Assembly (NCBI GenBank): GCA_001295865.1
Contig: LJHW01000066.1
Span: 1-47,073, forward strand
Reading direction: 5' to 3'
Length of the DNA stretch: 47,073 nt
Source: a beta proteobacterium AAP65
GTDB lineage: Bacteria > Pseudomonadota > Gammaproteobacteria > Burkholderiales > Burkholderiaceae_C
The notes under the pieces are model-generated. The model was not told the DNA's origin, did not search any database, and saw only the letters and a program-made list of their open reading frames with translations. Position 1 is the first letter of the stretch; the number at the start of each line of letters is the position of its first letter. A program made the translations under genes and the position numbers. Shown in pieces: positions 7,815 to 15,402 of the stretch.

Positions 7815-8419
7815 GCAGGTGCTCCGGAAATCTCGCCAAGCGGCGAGCAGACACTGGGGCGGCCGGTGGGCGAAACGCTGGTTCGCAACCCACCGACGCT
7901 GCTGTTGCGTACGTCGATCAGGAAGTCGCCTGTGGCTTCTACGGGCACGTCAAGGGGCGCGATCAGAAGCCTGCCCGTGGCCGGGTCGAAGCCCATGGTG
8001 GTCTGTGTGACCCCGCTGGGCAGTGAGACTGTGAGACCGAGCGAGCGGTCGACCTGAACCGTGCGGATCTCCTTGATGTCGGCCGGACCCGTGCAGGCGG
8101 TGCCCGGCGGGCGCTTGCAATCGCAAAAACTGGGACTGGCACCCTCCAGCACGACATAACAGGTGAGGGTGCTGCCTGTGTTGTCGAAACGCAGGAAAAC
8201 ACGGCGGTTGCGGCTGGCCGCTTCGCTGCGCGCAAACTGGAGGTCCGTCACGAGTGCCGCGTTGACGCTGCGTACCCGCTGCGTATCGATCATGCGCTTG
8301 AATGACGGTGCCACCAACATCACGAGCGTGGCGACCACAGCAATCACAACCATCAGCTCAATGAGAGTGAAGCCGCGCTGCTGCGCGCTGGTTCGCTCGC
8401 GGTTCAACGTTTGAAGCAT
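7805..8419 (-). CDS. FimT/GspH-family pseudopilin
   Basis: 204 aa from the ATG at 8419; the frame is open another 31 codons upstream but that part lies inside pilE. The prepilin motif is QQRG followed by FTLIELMVVIAVVATLVMLV. The GspH/FimT signature helix follows (VRSVNAALVTDLQFARSEAASRNRRVFLRF). Six cysteines occur in the exported part. It overlaps the end of pilE by 16 bases and pilW by 10, so it is translationally embedded in the operon. It probably acts as a minor pilin; some FimT proteins bind DNA for natural uptake, which cannot be judged here. Confidence 0.88.
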   Translation of the reverse strand: MLQTLNRERTSAQQRGFTLIELMVVIAVVATLVMLVAPSFKRMIDTQRVRSVNAALVTDLQFARSEAASRNRRVFLRFDNTGSTLTCYVVLEGASPSFCDCKRPPGTACTGPADIKEIRTVQVDRSLGLTVSLPSGVTQTTMGFDPATGRLLIAPLDVPVEATGDFLIDVRNSSVGGLRTSVSPTGRPSVCSPLGEISGAPACS

Positions 8420-8865
8420 GGGTTCGACACCGCGTAGGTGAAGGTGGTGCAGCTCTCGCATGCGCCATAGCTCAGGTTGCCATTGATCATGCGCACGCTC
8501 ATGCGTTTGCAAGCACGGTCATTGACCTGGGCCCCAGTCGCTTCGGCAACGATGATGTAACCCGCATTCAAGGTGCCGCTGTCCGGTGCCGCAAGGCTCA
8601 TCGTGTAGAGCCCGGAGGGAAACGAGCCCAACAGGCTCAGCGTGGTGGTGTAGCTCGGGTTGTTGCTGCGCCAGCGCTCCTGTGCCTGTTGAATGTTGCC
8701 GAAGGCTGTCATGGCGTCTGCGCGTCGCCCCTTCTGCACCGAATCGCGGTAGGAGGGCAGTGCCACCGCCAGCAGAAGGGCGACGATCGCCACGGCGATC
8801 ATCAACTCGATCAGCGTGAAGCCGTGCGCTGTGCGCTGGGAACGGGTTGGACCAATGGCGAGCAT
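8404..8865 (-). CDS. pilE: PilE-type type IV pilin-like protein
   Basis: 153 aa. The signature is TAHG followed by FTLIELMIAVAIVALLLAVA, then LPSYRDSVQKGRRADAMTAFGNIQQAQERWRSNN, the typical PilE-type pattern of minor-pilin clusters. Cysteine pairs occur near the C-terminus (RACKRM, GACESC, NPCFKR), which would make the usual pilin D-region disulfide. No clear ribosome site precedes the ATG at 8865. It is the first gene of the tightly overlapping pilE-fimT-pilW-pilX-pilV-ribD chain. The 148 bases upstream are non-coding and must hold its promoter unless it is read from the second fimT-like gene. Confidence 0.88.
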   Translation of the reverse strand: MLAIGPTRSQRTAHGFTLIELMIAVAIVALLLAVALPSYRDSVQKGRRADAMTAFGNIQQAQERWRSNNPSYTTTLSLLGSFPSGLYTMSLAAPDSGTLNAGYIIVAEATGAQVNDRACKRMSVRMINGNLSYGACESCTTFTYAVSNPCFKR

Positions 8866-9013
8866 GGACGGAGTCTGTTGGCAGCTTCGGAGGTCGGCAA
8901 ACCGCTTGTCTGCGCCGATCGCCCACTCGTCGCACCGGGTGGCCCCGCGAACGAGGGGGGTGGTCGGTCATCTGCCGAACGGCGTGCGTGACGGTGCAGC
9001 TTCGTCGCTGGGC
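8866..9013 (-). other. Non-coding gap between the second fimT-like gene and pilE
   Basis: 148 bases between two leftward pilin-type genes. I see no terminator with a T run and no strong promoter hexamer pair, and the pilE start has no obvious ribosome site. It is the best place to look for the pilE operon promoter. Confidence 0.4.
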
Positions 9014-9565
9014 TCAGCAGGCTGGGTAGCCTGCGACCGCGGCGGCCGGGCTGCACTTGCGCACCCGCCCCATGATGTTCACGATCAGGTGGATGCCGCG
9101 CCCGTCCGCTGCCTGCAGGCGCCAGGTGCCTGTTGGAGACACCGTGCCCTTGCTGCCGTCGAGCACCATCGATCCGACATTGCTCTGCAGTGTGGGCAGG
9201 CCCGGGCCAAAGTGCTGGCTGCGCAAGGCTTGCGCGCCGTCAGCGCAGATGGGGACGCCTGCAACGCCGCAGGTGCAACTGCCTGCATCGCCGGTGTGCA
9301 CGACGTAGCAGGCGCTTCCTGGCTCGCTCACAAGGCTCAGGCGCAGCGTGCGGTTCTGCGCAGCAGCCGCGCTGCGTGCCAGTTGCAGATCGGTGTGCAA
9401 CTGCGCCGCAGCACCCTCCAGCCGGCGCACTTCCAAGGCGTCGCGGAAGCCGGGCAAGGTGGCCCCGGTGGCCACTGCGACGATGGCTACAGCAATCAGC
9501 GATTCAATGAGCGAAAGGCCGCGGCCGTGATGGCGCTGCGGTGCGGTGCGGCGGGGGTGTGTCAT
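9014..9565 (-). CDS. Second FimT/GspH-family pseudopilin
   Basis: 183 aa from the ATG at 9565, selected because GGAG lies six bases upstream; the frame is open to 9679 but the earlier codons look non-coding. The prepilin motif is HGRG followed by LSLIESLIAVAIVAVATGAT, with Glu5 present. The GspH/FimT helix follows (RRLEGAAAQLHTDLQLARSAAAAQNRTLRLSL). The C-terminal domain has six cysteines (ACYVV, SCTCG, ICADG, RKCSP, YPAC) and ends in a cysteine, a common pilin pattern. It lies between nrdR and pilE in the same direction. It shares the FimT fold with the gene at 7805-8419 but differs in sequence, so a recent duplication is unlikely. Confidence 0.85.
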   Translation of the reverse strand: MTHPRRTAPQRHHGRGLSLIESLIAVAIVAVATGATLPGFRDALEVRRLEGAAAQLHTDLQLARSAAAAQNRTLRLSLVSEPGSACYVVHTGDAGSCTCGVAGVPICADGAQALRSQHFGPGLPTLQSNVGSMVLDGSKGTVSPTGTWRLQAADGRGIHLIVNIMGRVRKCSPAAAVAGYPAC

Positions 9566-9677
9566 GGCGGCTCCAGGGTGTTTGGGCATGCCGCGCACTC
9601 TAAAAACCGCCGCGCCATCGCGCGTCCCCATGCGGTGTGCAGCGCCCGAGCCCCTGGGGTGGGCCCCCTGCCGCGTC

Positions 9678-9693
9678 ACCCCCGGCCGGGGGT
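9678..9693. repeat. Perfect 16-base palindrome after nrdR
   Basis: ACCCCCGGCCGGGGGT is a perfect inverted repeat starting seven bases past the nrdR stop. There is no T run, so it is not a classical terminator. It could be an RNA 3' stem or a protein site; I cannot decide. Confidence 0.35.
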
Positions 9694-9699
9694 GTCCTC

Positions 9700-10143
9700 T
9701 CAGATGTCGCGGATCAACTGCCGGAACGCGTCCACATCCTCGAACTCCCGGTACACCGAGGCGAAGCGCACGTAGGCCACCTTGTCGATGCGCTTGAGCT
9801 CGCGCATCACCAACTCCCCCAACCGGGTGCTGGGCAGTTCGCGTGCGCCGCTGGCCAGCAGCTTGTCCTGGATGCGCTCCAGCGCTGCGTCCACCTGCTC
9901 CACGCTCACCGGGCGCTTGCGCAGCGCCAGCATCATGCTGGCGCGCACCTTCGCGGGGTCGAACTCGACACGGGCGCCGTCTTTCTTCACCACCGCTGGC
10001 AGCGCGATCTCGCTGCGCTCGTAGGTGGTGAAGCGCTTTTCACACGCCAGACAGCGGCGGCGACGACGGATGACGTCGCCTTCGTCGCTTTCACGCGTTT
10101 CGACGACCTGGGTCTCGTCGTGGCTGCAGAAGGGGCAGCGCAT
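9700..10143 (-). CDS. nrdR: Transcriptional repressor NrdR
   Basis: 147 aa, the normal length. NrdR senses (d)ATP and represses ribonucleotide reductase operons through NrdR boxes. The N-terminal zinc ribbon has C3, C6, C31 and C34 (MRCPFC and CLACEKRFTTYER), with the Arg-rich DNA-binding segment VIRRRRRC between. The ATP-cone domain spans about 49-139 (VVKKDGARVEFDPAKVRASM to KVAYVRFASVYREFEDVDAF). It starts 23 bases after the glyA stop, so both are probably on one mRNA. The glyA-nrdR order is typical of this bacterial group, from memory. Confidence 0.97.
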   Translation of the reverse strand: MRCPFCSHDETQVVETRESDEGDVIRRRRRCLACEKRFTTYERSEIALPAVVKKDGARVEFDPAKVRASMMLALRKRPVSVEQVDAALERIQDKLLASGARELPSTRLGELVMRELKRIDKVAYVRFASVYREFEDVDAFRQLIRDI

Positions 10144-10166
10144 GGGGGCTCAGGCGCTGCCGGGTT

Positions 10167-11417
10167 TCAGCGGTACACCGGGAAATCGCGCGCCAGCGCT
10201 GCCACCTTGGCGCGCACGGTGGCGAGGTTGGCCTCGTCGTGCGGCTTGTCGAGCACATCGGCGATCAGGTGCGCGGTCAGGCGCGCCTGCTCTTCCTTGA
10301 AGCCGCGCGTGGTCATCGCCGGCGTGCCCAGGCGGATGCCGCTGGTCACCATGGGCTTCTGCGGGTCGTTGGGGATGCCGTTCTTGTTGCACGTCATGTG
10401 CGCGCTGCCCAGGATGGCTTCGGCTTCTTTGCCGGTCAGGCCCTTGGGGCGCAGGTCGACCAGCATCACGTGGCTTTCCGTGCGGCCGCTGACGATGCGC
10501 AGGCCGCGCTCGATCAGCGTCTCGGCCAGCACCTTGGCGTTGGCCACCACCTGCGCCTGGTAGGCCTTGAACTCGGGCGTCAGCGCTTCCTTGAAGGCCA
10601 CCGCCTTGCCGGCGATCACGTGCATCAGCGGGCCGCCCTGGATGCCGGGGAAGATGGCACTGTTGATCTTTTTGGCGATGGCCTCGTCGTTCATCACGAT
10701 GATGCCGCCGCGCGGGCCGCGCAGGCTCTTGTGCGTGGTGCTGGTGACCACGTCGGCGTGCGGCACCGGGTTGGGGTAGACGCCCGCAGCGATGAGGCCG
10801 GCGTAGTGCGCCATGTCGACCATGAAGTAGGCGCCGATGGCCTTGGCCACCTTGGCGAAACGCTCGAAGTCGATGTGCAGGCTGTAGGCGCTGGCACCGG
10901 CGACGATGAGCTTGGGCTTGTGCTCGTGGGCCAGTCGTTCCATCGCGTCGTAGTCGATGGCTTCGTTGGCATCCAGGCCGTAGCTCACCACCTTGAACCA
11001 CTTGCCGCTCATGTTCAGCGGCATGCCGTGCGTGAGGTGGCCGCCTTCGGCCAGGCTCATGCCCATGATGGTGTCGCCCGGCTGCAGCAGCGCGAAAAAC
11101 ACCGCTTGGTTGGCCTGGCTGCCGCTGTTGGCCTGCACGTTGGCGAAGTTGGCGCCGAAGAGCTGCTTGGCGCGTTCGATGGCCAGGGTCTCGGCAACGT
11201 CGACGTTCTCGCAGCCGCCGTAGTAGCGCTTGCCCGGGTAGCCCTCGGCGTACTTGTTGGTGAGCTGGCTGCCCTGCGCCTGCATGACGGCCGGGCTGGT
11301 GTAGTTCTCGCTGGCGATGAGCTCGATGTGCTCTTCCTGGCGCTGGTTCTCGGCCTGGACGGCAGCCCAGAGTTCGGGGTCGACGAGGGCGAGGGTGGAG
11401 GTGGAACGGTCGAACAT
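10167..11417 (-). CDS. glyA: Serine hydroxymethyltransferase
   Basis: 416 aa. It interconverts serine plus tetrahydrofolate with glycine plus methylene-tetrahydrofolate and is the main source of one-carbon units. Visible motifs: HIELIASENYTSPAV near residue 30, YAEGYPGKRYYGGCE near 57, the PLP lysine K230 in TSTTHKSLRGPRGG, and SGIRLGTPAMTTRG in the C-terminal part. The ATG at 11417 has AGGA five bases upstream. The frame stays open far upstream through the riboswitch and the lytic transglycosylase region, but that part is not coding in this frame. Expression is probably tied to ZTP level through the leader. Confidence 0.98.
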   Translation of the reverse strand: MFDRSTSTLALVDPELWAAVQAENQRQEEHIELIASENYTSPAVMQAQGSQLTNKYAEGYPGKRYYGGCENVDVAETLAIERAKQLFGANFANVQANSGSQANQAVFFALLQPGDTIMGMSLAEGGHLTHGMPLNMSGKWFKVVSYGLDANEAIDYDAMERLAHEHKPKLIVAGASAYSLHIDFERFAKVAKAIGAYFMVDMAHYAGLIAAGVYPNPVPHADVVTSTTHKSLRGPRGGIIVMNDEAIAKKINSAIFPGIQGGPLMHVIAGKAVAFKEALTPEFKAYQAQVVANAKVLAETLIERGLRIVSGRTESHVMLVDLRPKGLTGKEAEAILGSAHMTCNKNGIPNDPQKPMVTSGIRLGTPAMTTRGFKEEQARLTAHLIADVLDKPHDEANLATVRAKVAALARDFPVYR

Positions 11418-11507
11418 GGCAGTCCTGTCGCGGGAGGTCCCGGGTTGGTGGGCCTTCGACAGCCACAGGCGGCACCCGGGTCGGCCGGGTTCGCTGCGGT
11501 CGAGGGC

Positions 11508-11618
11508 TGCCCAGGCGCACGGCGTGCACTGCGGCACGGGGCCAGCAGCCTGCGCTTCCCGGTGGTCGTCCACCTCAGCCGCCAGCACCTCGCCGCAGCC
11601 TATCGCCAGTCGCGCAGA
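11508..11618 (-). promoter_or_regulatory. ZTP (pfl-motif) riboswitch in the glyA leader
   Basis: Read leftwards the leader holds the conserved GACUGGCG (about 11611-11604) and the paired P1 arms UGCGC (11616-11612) and GCGCA (11555-11551). It also has a P2-type hairpin GGUGG-ACGA-CCACC (11574-11561) followed by GGGAAGCGC, and the 3' signature GCCGUGCGCCUGGGCA (about 11523-11508). The CGCC of that signature can pair with GGCG of the first block, the known pseudoknot. ZTP riboswitches commonly control glyA, purH and folD. A -10-like TACACT (11630-11625) would start the RNA at the aptamer edge. GGCAG at 11511-11507 could pair with CUGCC just before the ATG, giving a possible translational switch (inference). 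Confidence 0.85.
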
Positions 11619-11619
11619 G

Positions 11620-11638
11620 CCCGAAGTGTAGCTTCGGG
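11620..11638 (-). other. Perfect 7-bp hairpin just upstream of the glyA riboswitch
   Basis: CCCGAAG and CTTCGGG flank a 5-base loop. It lies between the lytic transglycosylase stop at 11657 and the aptamer and has no T run. It might stabilise the end of the upstream mRNA or the leader start. It also contains the possible -10 hexamer TACACT. Confidence 0.35.
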
Positions 11639-11656
11639 CGGGAAAACCAGGGTCAC

Positions 11657-12526
11657 TCATCGCAGCAGCGCCACCTGCTCGTCGGCCACGGGTTTCTCGG
11701 TGGGCGTGGCCACATCGTTGTCCGTGGGCGCCGGGGCGGCCGGTGCGTTGCTGATGCCCACGGGCACGCTGCGGCCTTCCACCACGCCGCGCATGTGCGC
11801 CTGCTCCATCAGCACGCGGCCGACGTAGCCACCGTCGGTCTCCAGCAACGCAGCGCCGACGTAAAAGCGCAGTCCATCCTGCAAGCTGCCGGCGCGCCGG
11901 ATGCACTCCTGCAGCACCTGCACGCCCACACGCAGGTTGGTGATGGGGTCGAAGGCGGCGTGCTTGCCGCCGAAGCTCTCGTACTTGTCGTCGTGCACGC
12001 GGGTCAGCACCTGCATCAGGCCCTGGGCGCCCACCGAGCTCTGCGCGAAGGGGTTGAAGCTGGATTCCACCGCCATGATGGCCAGGATGAGCGTCGGGTC
12101 CAGGCCGGCGCGCTGGCCGATCTGCCAAGCCTCTTGCACCAGGGCGCCGATGGGCTCGGGTGCCACCTTGTAGCGGCGCGAGATCCAGGTGGCCAGCGTG
12201 GCCTGCTGGCGCGTCAGCGCGCTCAGGTCGGCCGCGGTGGCCCGGCTCACGGCCCCCGGCTCGGCCACGGCGGCCAGCAGGTTGCCGCTGGCGTGTTCGC
12301 GGGCTTCCTGGCGGGTCTGCAGCCACTCCAGGGCCAGCACCTCCAGCTGGCCGCGCACGTCGGCGCGGCCCAGGGCGAACACCGCGGCGGCGATGGCGAC
12401 CAGGCCCACCAGCGCCAAGGTGTTGTGGCTGATCTCCAGCAGGCCGCGGCCCACATCGCCAGCGAACACACCCACCGATCGGCCTGCGGCGCGCGGCGCC
12501 TGGCGCAGCATGTCAAAAGCTCGCAT
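11657..12526 (-). CDS. Membrane-anchored lytic transglycosylase (SLT domain)
   Basis: 289 aa from the ATG at 12526, preceded by GAGGAG at a good distance of eight bases; an ATG at 12532 is too close to that site. A hydrophobic segment at about 35-53 (TLALVGLVAIAAAVFALG) should anchor the protein in the inner membrane with the rest in the periplasm. The SLT domain runs from about 125 to 255. The catalytic Glu is E154 in LILAIMAVESSFNPFA, followed by SSVGAQGLMQVLTRVH. The C-terminal 40 residues are Pro/Ala/Thr-rich and low-complexity. It cleaves peptidoglycan glycan strands to 1,6-anhydro products. It lies upstream of glyA in the same direction but is separated by the riboswitch leader. Confidence 0.9.
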   Translation of the reverse strand: MRAFDMLRQAPRAAGRSVGVFAGDVGRGLLEISHNTLALVGLVAIAAAVFALGRADVRGQLEVLALEWLQTRQEAREHASGNLLAAVAEPGAVSRATAADLSALTRQQATLATWISRRYKVAPEPIGALVQEAWQIGQRAGLDPTLILAIMAVESSFNPFAQSSVGAQGLMQVLTRVHDDKYESFGGKHAAFDPITNLRVGVQVLQECIRRAGSLQDGLRFYVGAALLETDGGYVGRVLMEQAHMRGVVEGRSVPVGISNAPAAPAPTDNDVATPTEKPVADEQVALLR

Positions 12527-12802
12527 CGTCATATCTCCTCGCAGCCGGGTGCCATAGACCCGCAGCATGGGCAGGCGGGGGCCCCAGTGAATAATCAGCC
12601 GCCCCGGAGTTCGGGCCCGGCAGGCAGCGACGACAGGCGTCGGCAAGGGCTGCCAGGCGGGGGCGGGGCGGTGTCAACGCGCGGGCTGTATGCGCTGGGC
12701 AAGCGCCGCGGGTTAACCCTTAAGGATCGAATCTGAGCGGATTCTAGGAACGCCCTCATACCCGGTCAAGAATATGAAACAGGTCTCTAATAGCTGAACA
12801 CC
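12527..12802. other. Divergent intergenic region between the lytic transglycosylase and ubiD
   Basis: 276 bases without a supported gene. It holds a GGGTTAACCC palindrome (12710-12719) and a GAATC-N6-GATTC inverted repeat (12729-12744). A -10-like TCTAAT (12786-12791) lies eleven bases before the ubiD ATG and would give ubiD a very short leader of about five bases. No convincing -35 element is visible. Confidence 0.4.
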
Positions 12803-14359
12803 ATGAAATACCGAGACCTGCGCGACTTCATCCACCAGCTCGAACGCCTGGGCGAGCTGCGAAAACTGGCCGAACCGGTGTCTCCGCACCTGGAAATGAC
12901 GGCTATTGGCGACAAGCTGCTGCGCGCCGGCGGCCCCGCCGTGCTGTGCACCCAGCCCGCCGGTTACAAGATTCCTTGCCTCATCAACCTCTTCGGCACC
13001 CCCCGAAGGGTGGCTTTGGGCATGGGCGCCGAGAGCCTGGCCGACCTGCGTGACGTGGGCCGGCTGCTGGCCGGGCTGAAGGAGCCCGAGCCGCCCAAAG
13101 GCCTGAAGGACGCCGGCAAGCTGCTGGCCATGGGCAAGGCGCTGTGGGACATGAAGCCCTCGGTGCAGCGCAGCGCGCCCTGCCAGGAAGTGGTGCTGGA
13201 AGGCAGCGACGTCAACCTGGCCACCTTGCCCGTGCAGACCTGCTGGCCGGGTGACGCCGGCCCGCTGATCACCTGGGGCCTGGTGGTCACGCGTGGGCCT
13301 CAAGGCGTGGCCAACCCGCGCGGCCGCCAGAACCTGGGCATCTACCGCCAGCAGGTGATCGGCAAGCGCGAAGTCATCATGCGCTGGCTGGCCCACCGCG
13401 GCGGCGCGCTCGATTTCCGCGAGTTCGCGCGGGCCAACCCCGGCCAGCCTTTCCCAATGGCGGTGGCACTGGGCGCCGACCCGGCCACCATCCTGGGCGC
13501 GGTGACGCCCGTGCCCGACACCCTGGGTGAGTACCAGTTCGCCGGCCTGCTGCGCGGCAGCCGCACCGAGCTGGTGGCCACCGGCGTGGGCGAGGGCGCG
13601 CTCAAGTTGAACGTGCCGGCCAGCGCCGAGATCGTGTTCGAGGGCCACATCCCGCCCGCGCCGGCCGGCTTCGAAGGCGTGTCCGACCTGGGCGTGAAGC
13701 TGAAGGAAAAGGGCGGCTATCTGCACGCGCTGGAGGGCCCTTTCGGCGACCACACGGGCTACTACAACGAGCAGGACTGGTTCCCCGTGTTCCGCATCGA
13801 CCGCATCACGCACCGCCGCGACCCGATCTACCACTCCACCTACACCGGCAAGCCGCCTGACGAACCGGCCATCCTGGGCGTGGCGCTGAACGAGGTCTTC
13901 GTGCCCATCCTGCAGAAGCAGTTTCCGGAGATCGTCGATTTCTACCTGCCGCCCGAGGGCTGCAGCTACCGCATGGCGATCATTTCCATCAAGAAGGCCT
14001 ACCCGGGCCACGCCAAGCGCGTGATGTTCGGGCTGTGGAGCTTCCTGCGGCAGTTCATGTACACGAAGTTCATCGTGGTGACCGACGACGATGTCGACAT
14101 CCGCAACTGGCAGGAAGTGATCTGGGCGATCACCACGCGCATGGACCCGGTGCGCGACACCACGCTGGTGGAGCACACGCCCATCGATTACCTCGATTTC
14201 GCCAGCCCCGTCAGCGGCCTGGGCGGCAAGATGGGGCTGGACGCCACCAACAAGTGGCCGGGCGAAACCCCGCGCGAGTGGGGCCGCACCATCACGATGG
14301 ACGCCGCCGTCACGCAGCGGGTGGAGCAGATCGTCGCCGGGCTGATGCCCGCGGCCTGA
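12803..14359 (+). CDS. ubiD: UbiD-family 4-hydroxy-3-polyprenylbenzoate decarboxylase
   Basis: 518 aa, close to E. coli UbiD (497). In ubiquinone synthesis it removes the carboxyl group of octaprenyl-4-hydroxybenzoate using prenylated FMN made by UbiX. Family segments: MKYRDLRDFIHQLERLGEL at the N-terminus, TWGLVVTRGPQGVANPRGRQNLGIYR (metal/prFMN phosphate region), EGPFGDHTGYYNEQDWFPVF (contains the catalytic Glu), and KPPDEPAILGVALNEVF. No Shine-Dalgarno sequence is evident. The gene stands alone, divergent from the lytic transglycosylase and convergent with the LLM oxidoreductase. The close match to the UbiD N-terminus favours ubiquinone synthesis over aromatic-acid degradation. Confidence 0.95.
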   Translation: MKYRDLRDFIHQLERLGELRKLAEPVSPHLEMTAIGDKLLRAGGPAVLCTQPAGYKIPCLINLFGTPRRVALGMGAESLADLRDVGRLLAGLKEPEPPKGLKDAGKLLAMGKALWDMKPSVQRSAPCQEVVLEGSDVNLATLPVQTCWPGDAGPLITWGLVVTRGPQGVANPRGRQNLGIYRQQVIGKREVIMRWLAHRGGALDFREFARANPGQPFPMAVALGADPATILGAVTPVPDTLGEYQFAGLLRGSRTELVATGVGEGALKLNVPASAEIVFEGHIPPAPAGFEGVSDLGVKLKEKGGYLHALEGPFGDHTGYYNEQDWFPVFRIDRITHRRDPIYHSTYTGKPPDEPAILGVALNEVFVPILQKQFPEIVDFYLPPEGCSYRMAIISIKKAYPGHAKRVMFGLWSFLRQFMYTKFIVVTDDDVDIRNWQEVIWAITTRMDPVRDTTLVEHTPIDYLDFASPVSGLGGKMGLDATNKWPGETPREWGRTITMDAAVTQRVEQIVAGLMPAA

Positions 14360-14392
14360 GCACGGCGAGCTTGTTCGCGGCGGCGCCGCGCT

Positions 14393-15397
14393 TCAGGCCG
14401 AGGCGAATTCGCGCGCGAGCAGCGCGTACGAATGGCGGCGCACCTCGGGCTCGTGCGCCCAGGTGTTGACCACCAGGTGCGACAGCCCCAGTGACGCCGT
14501 CAAGTGGCGCAGCCCTGTGCCCACCTGCGCGGCCGTGCCCACCAAGGCACGTTGGCGCAAGGCTCCGACCGCGGGCCACTCCTCGGCCGTGTAGCCGGCC
14601 GTGGCCACCGTGTCGGGGTGCTGCAGCGGGCCCAGCACACCCCGCTGGCGGTCCAGGCGCCAACGCTCGCGGCTCATCGCATGATGGCGGGCCTCGCGCT
14701 CGGTGTCGGCGGCCAGCGCCCACACGCAGATGGTGGCCTCGGGTGTGGGGTGGCGCTCGCTCGGGCGGTAGAGCGTTCGGTACAGATGCAGCGCCTGCTC
14801 CACGCCCTGGCCATCCATGAAGAAGTAGGCGAAGGCATAGGGCAGGCCCAGGTGCGCGGCAAGCTGCGCGCCGTAGTCGGAGCTGCCCAGCACCCAGAGC
14901 TCGGGCGGGCTGCCGCCGGCCGCTGGCAGCGGGTGCGCCAGCAAGCCCTGGTGGCGCTGGCCGCGGGTCCAGGCCTGCAGGTCCAGCACCTGCTGCGGAA
15001 AGTGGTCGGCCGCCTGCGCGGCGTTCACGGCGCTCGGGTTCAGCGCCCGCGCGGTGCGCGCATCGCTGCCCGGCGCGCGGCCCACGCCCAGGTCGATGCG
15101 TCCGGGCGCCAGCGCGTCCAGCACGCGGAACTGCTCGGCCACCTTCAGGGCCGCGTAGTGCGGCAGCATCACGCCGGCGCTGCCGATGCGGATGCGCGAG
15201 GTGCGCGCCGCGATGGCGGCCATCAGCACCTCGGGCGCGCTGCCCACGATGGTGGGCATGCCGTGGTGCTCACTCACCCAGAAACGCTCGTAACCGAGGG
15301 CCTCGCAGTGCACGGCGAGATCGAGCGTGTCACGCAGGGCGTGGCCCTCGTCGCGGCCCGTGCAGGCCACCGACTGGTCCAGCACCGACAGGCGCAT
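14393..15397 (-). CDS. LLM-class flavin-dependent oxidoreductase (luciferase-like)
   Basis: 334 aa from the ATG at 15397. It has the bacterial-luciferase TIM-barrel pattern: MRLSVLDQSVACTGRDEG at the N-terminus, LGYERFWVSEHHGMPTIVGSAPEVL, then SRIRIGSAGVMLPHYAALKVAEQFRVLDALAPGRIDLGVGRAPG. This is the MsnO8/YhbW-like subgroup that uses reduced FMN or F420-like cofactors; the substrate is not predictable. It starts six bases after the GMC oxidoreductase stop, so the two are co-transcribed and translationally close. It may act after the GMC enzyme on the same compound. Confidence 0.88.
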   Translation of the reverse strand: MRLSVLDQSVACTGRDEGHALRDTLDLAVHCEALGYERFWVSEHHGMPTIVGSAPEVLMAAIAARTSRIRIGSAGVMLPHYAALKVAEQFRVLDALAPGRIDLGVGRAPGSDARTARALNPSAVNAAQAADHFPQQVLDLQAWTRGQRHQGLLAHPLPAAGGSPPELWVLGSSDYGAQLAAHLGLPYAFAYFFMDGQGVEQALHLYRTLYRPSERHPTPEATICVWALAADTEREARHHAMSRERWRLDRQRGVLGPLQHPDTVATAGYTAEEWPAVGALRQRALVGTAAQVGTGLRHLTASLGLSHLVVNTWAHEPEVRRHSYALLAREFASA

Positions 15398-15402
15398 CGC
15401 CT

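Noticed and set aside
10167..12326. A 719-codon glyA with a long N-terminal extension
   Set aside because: The extra part runs through the ZTP riboswitch and the lytic transglycosylase in another frame. GlyA begins at 11417 with a ribosome site.
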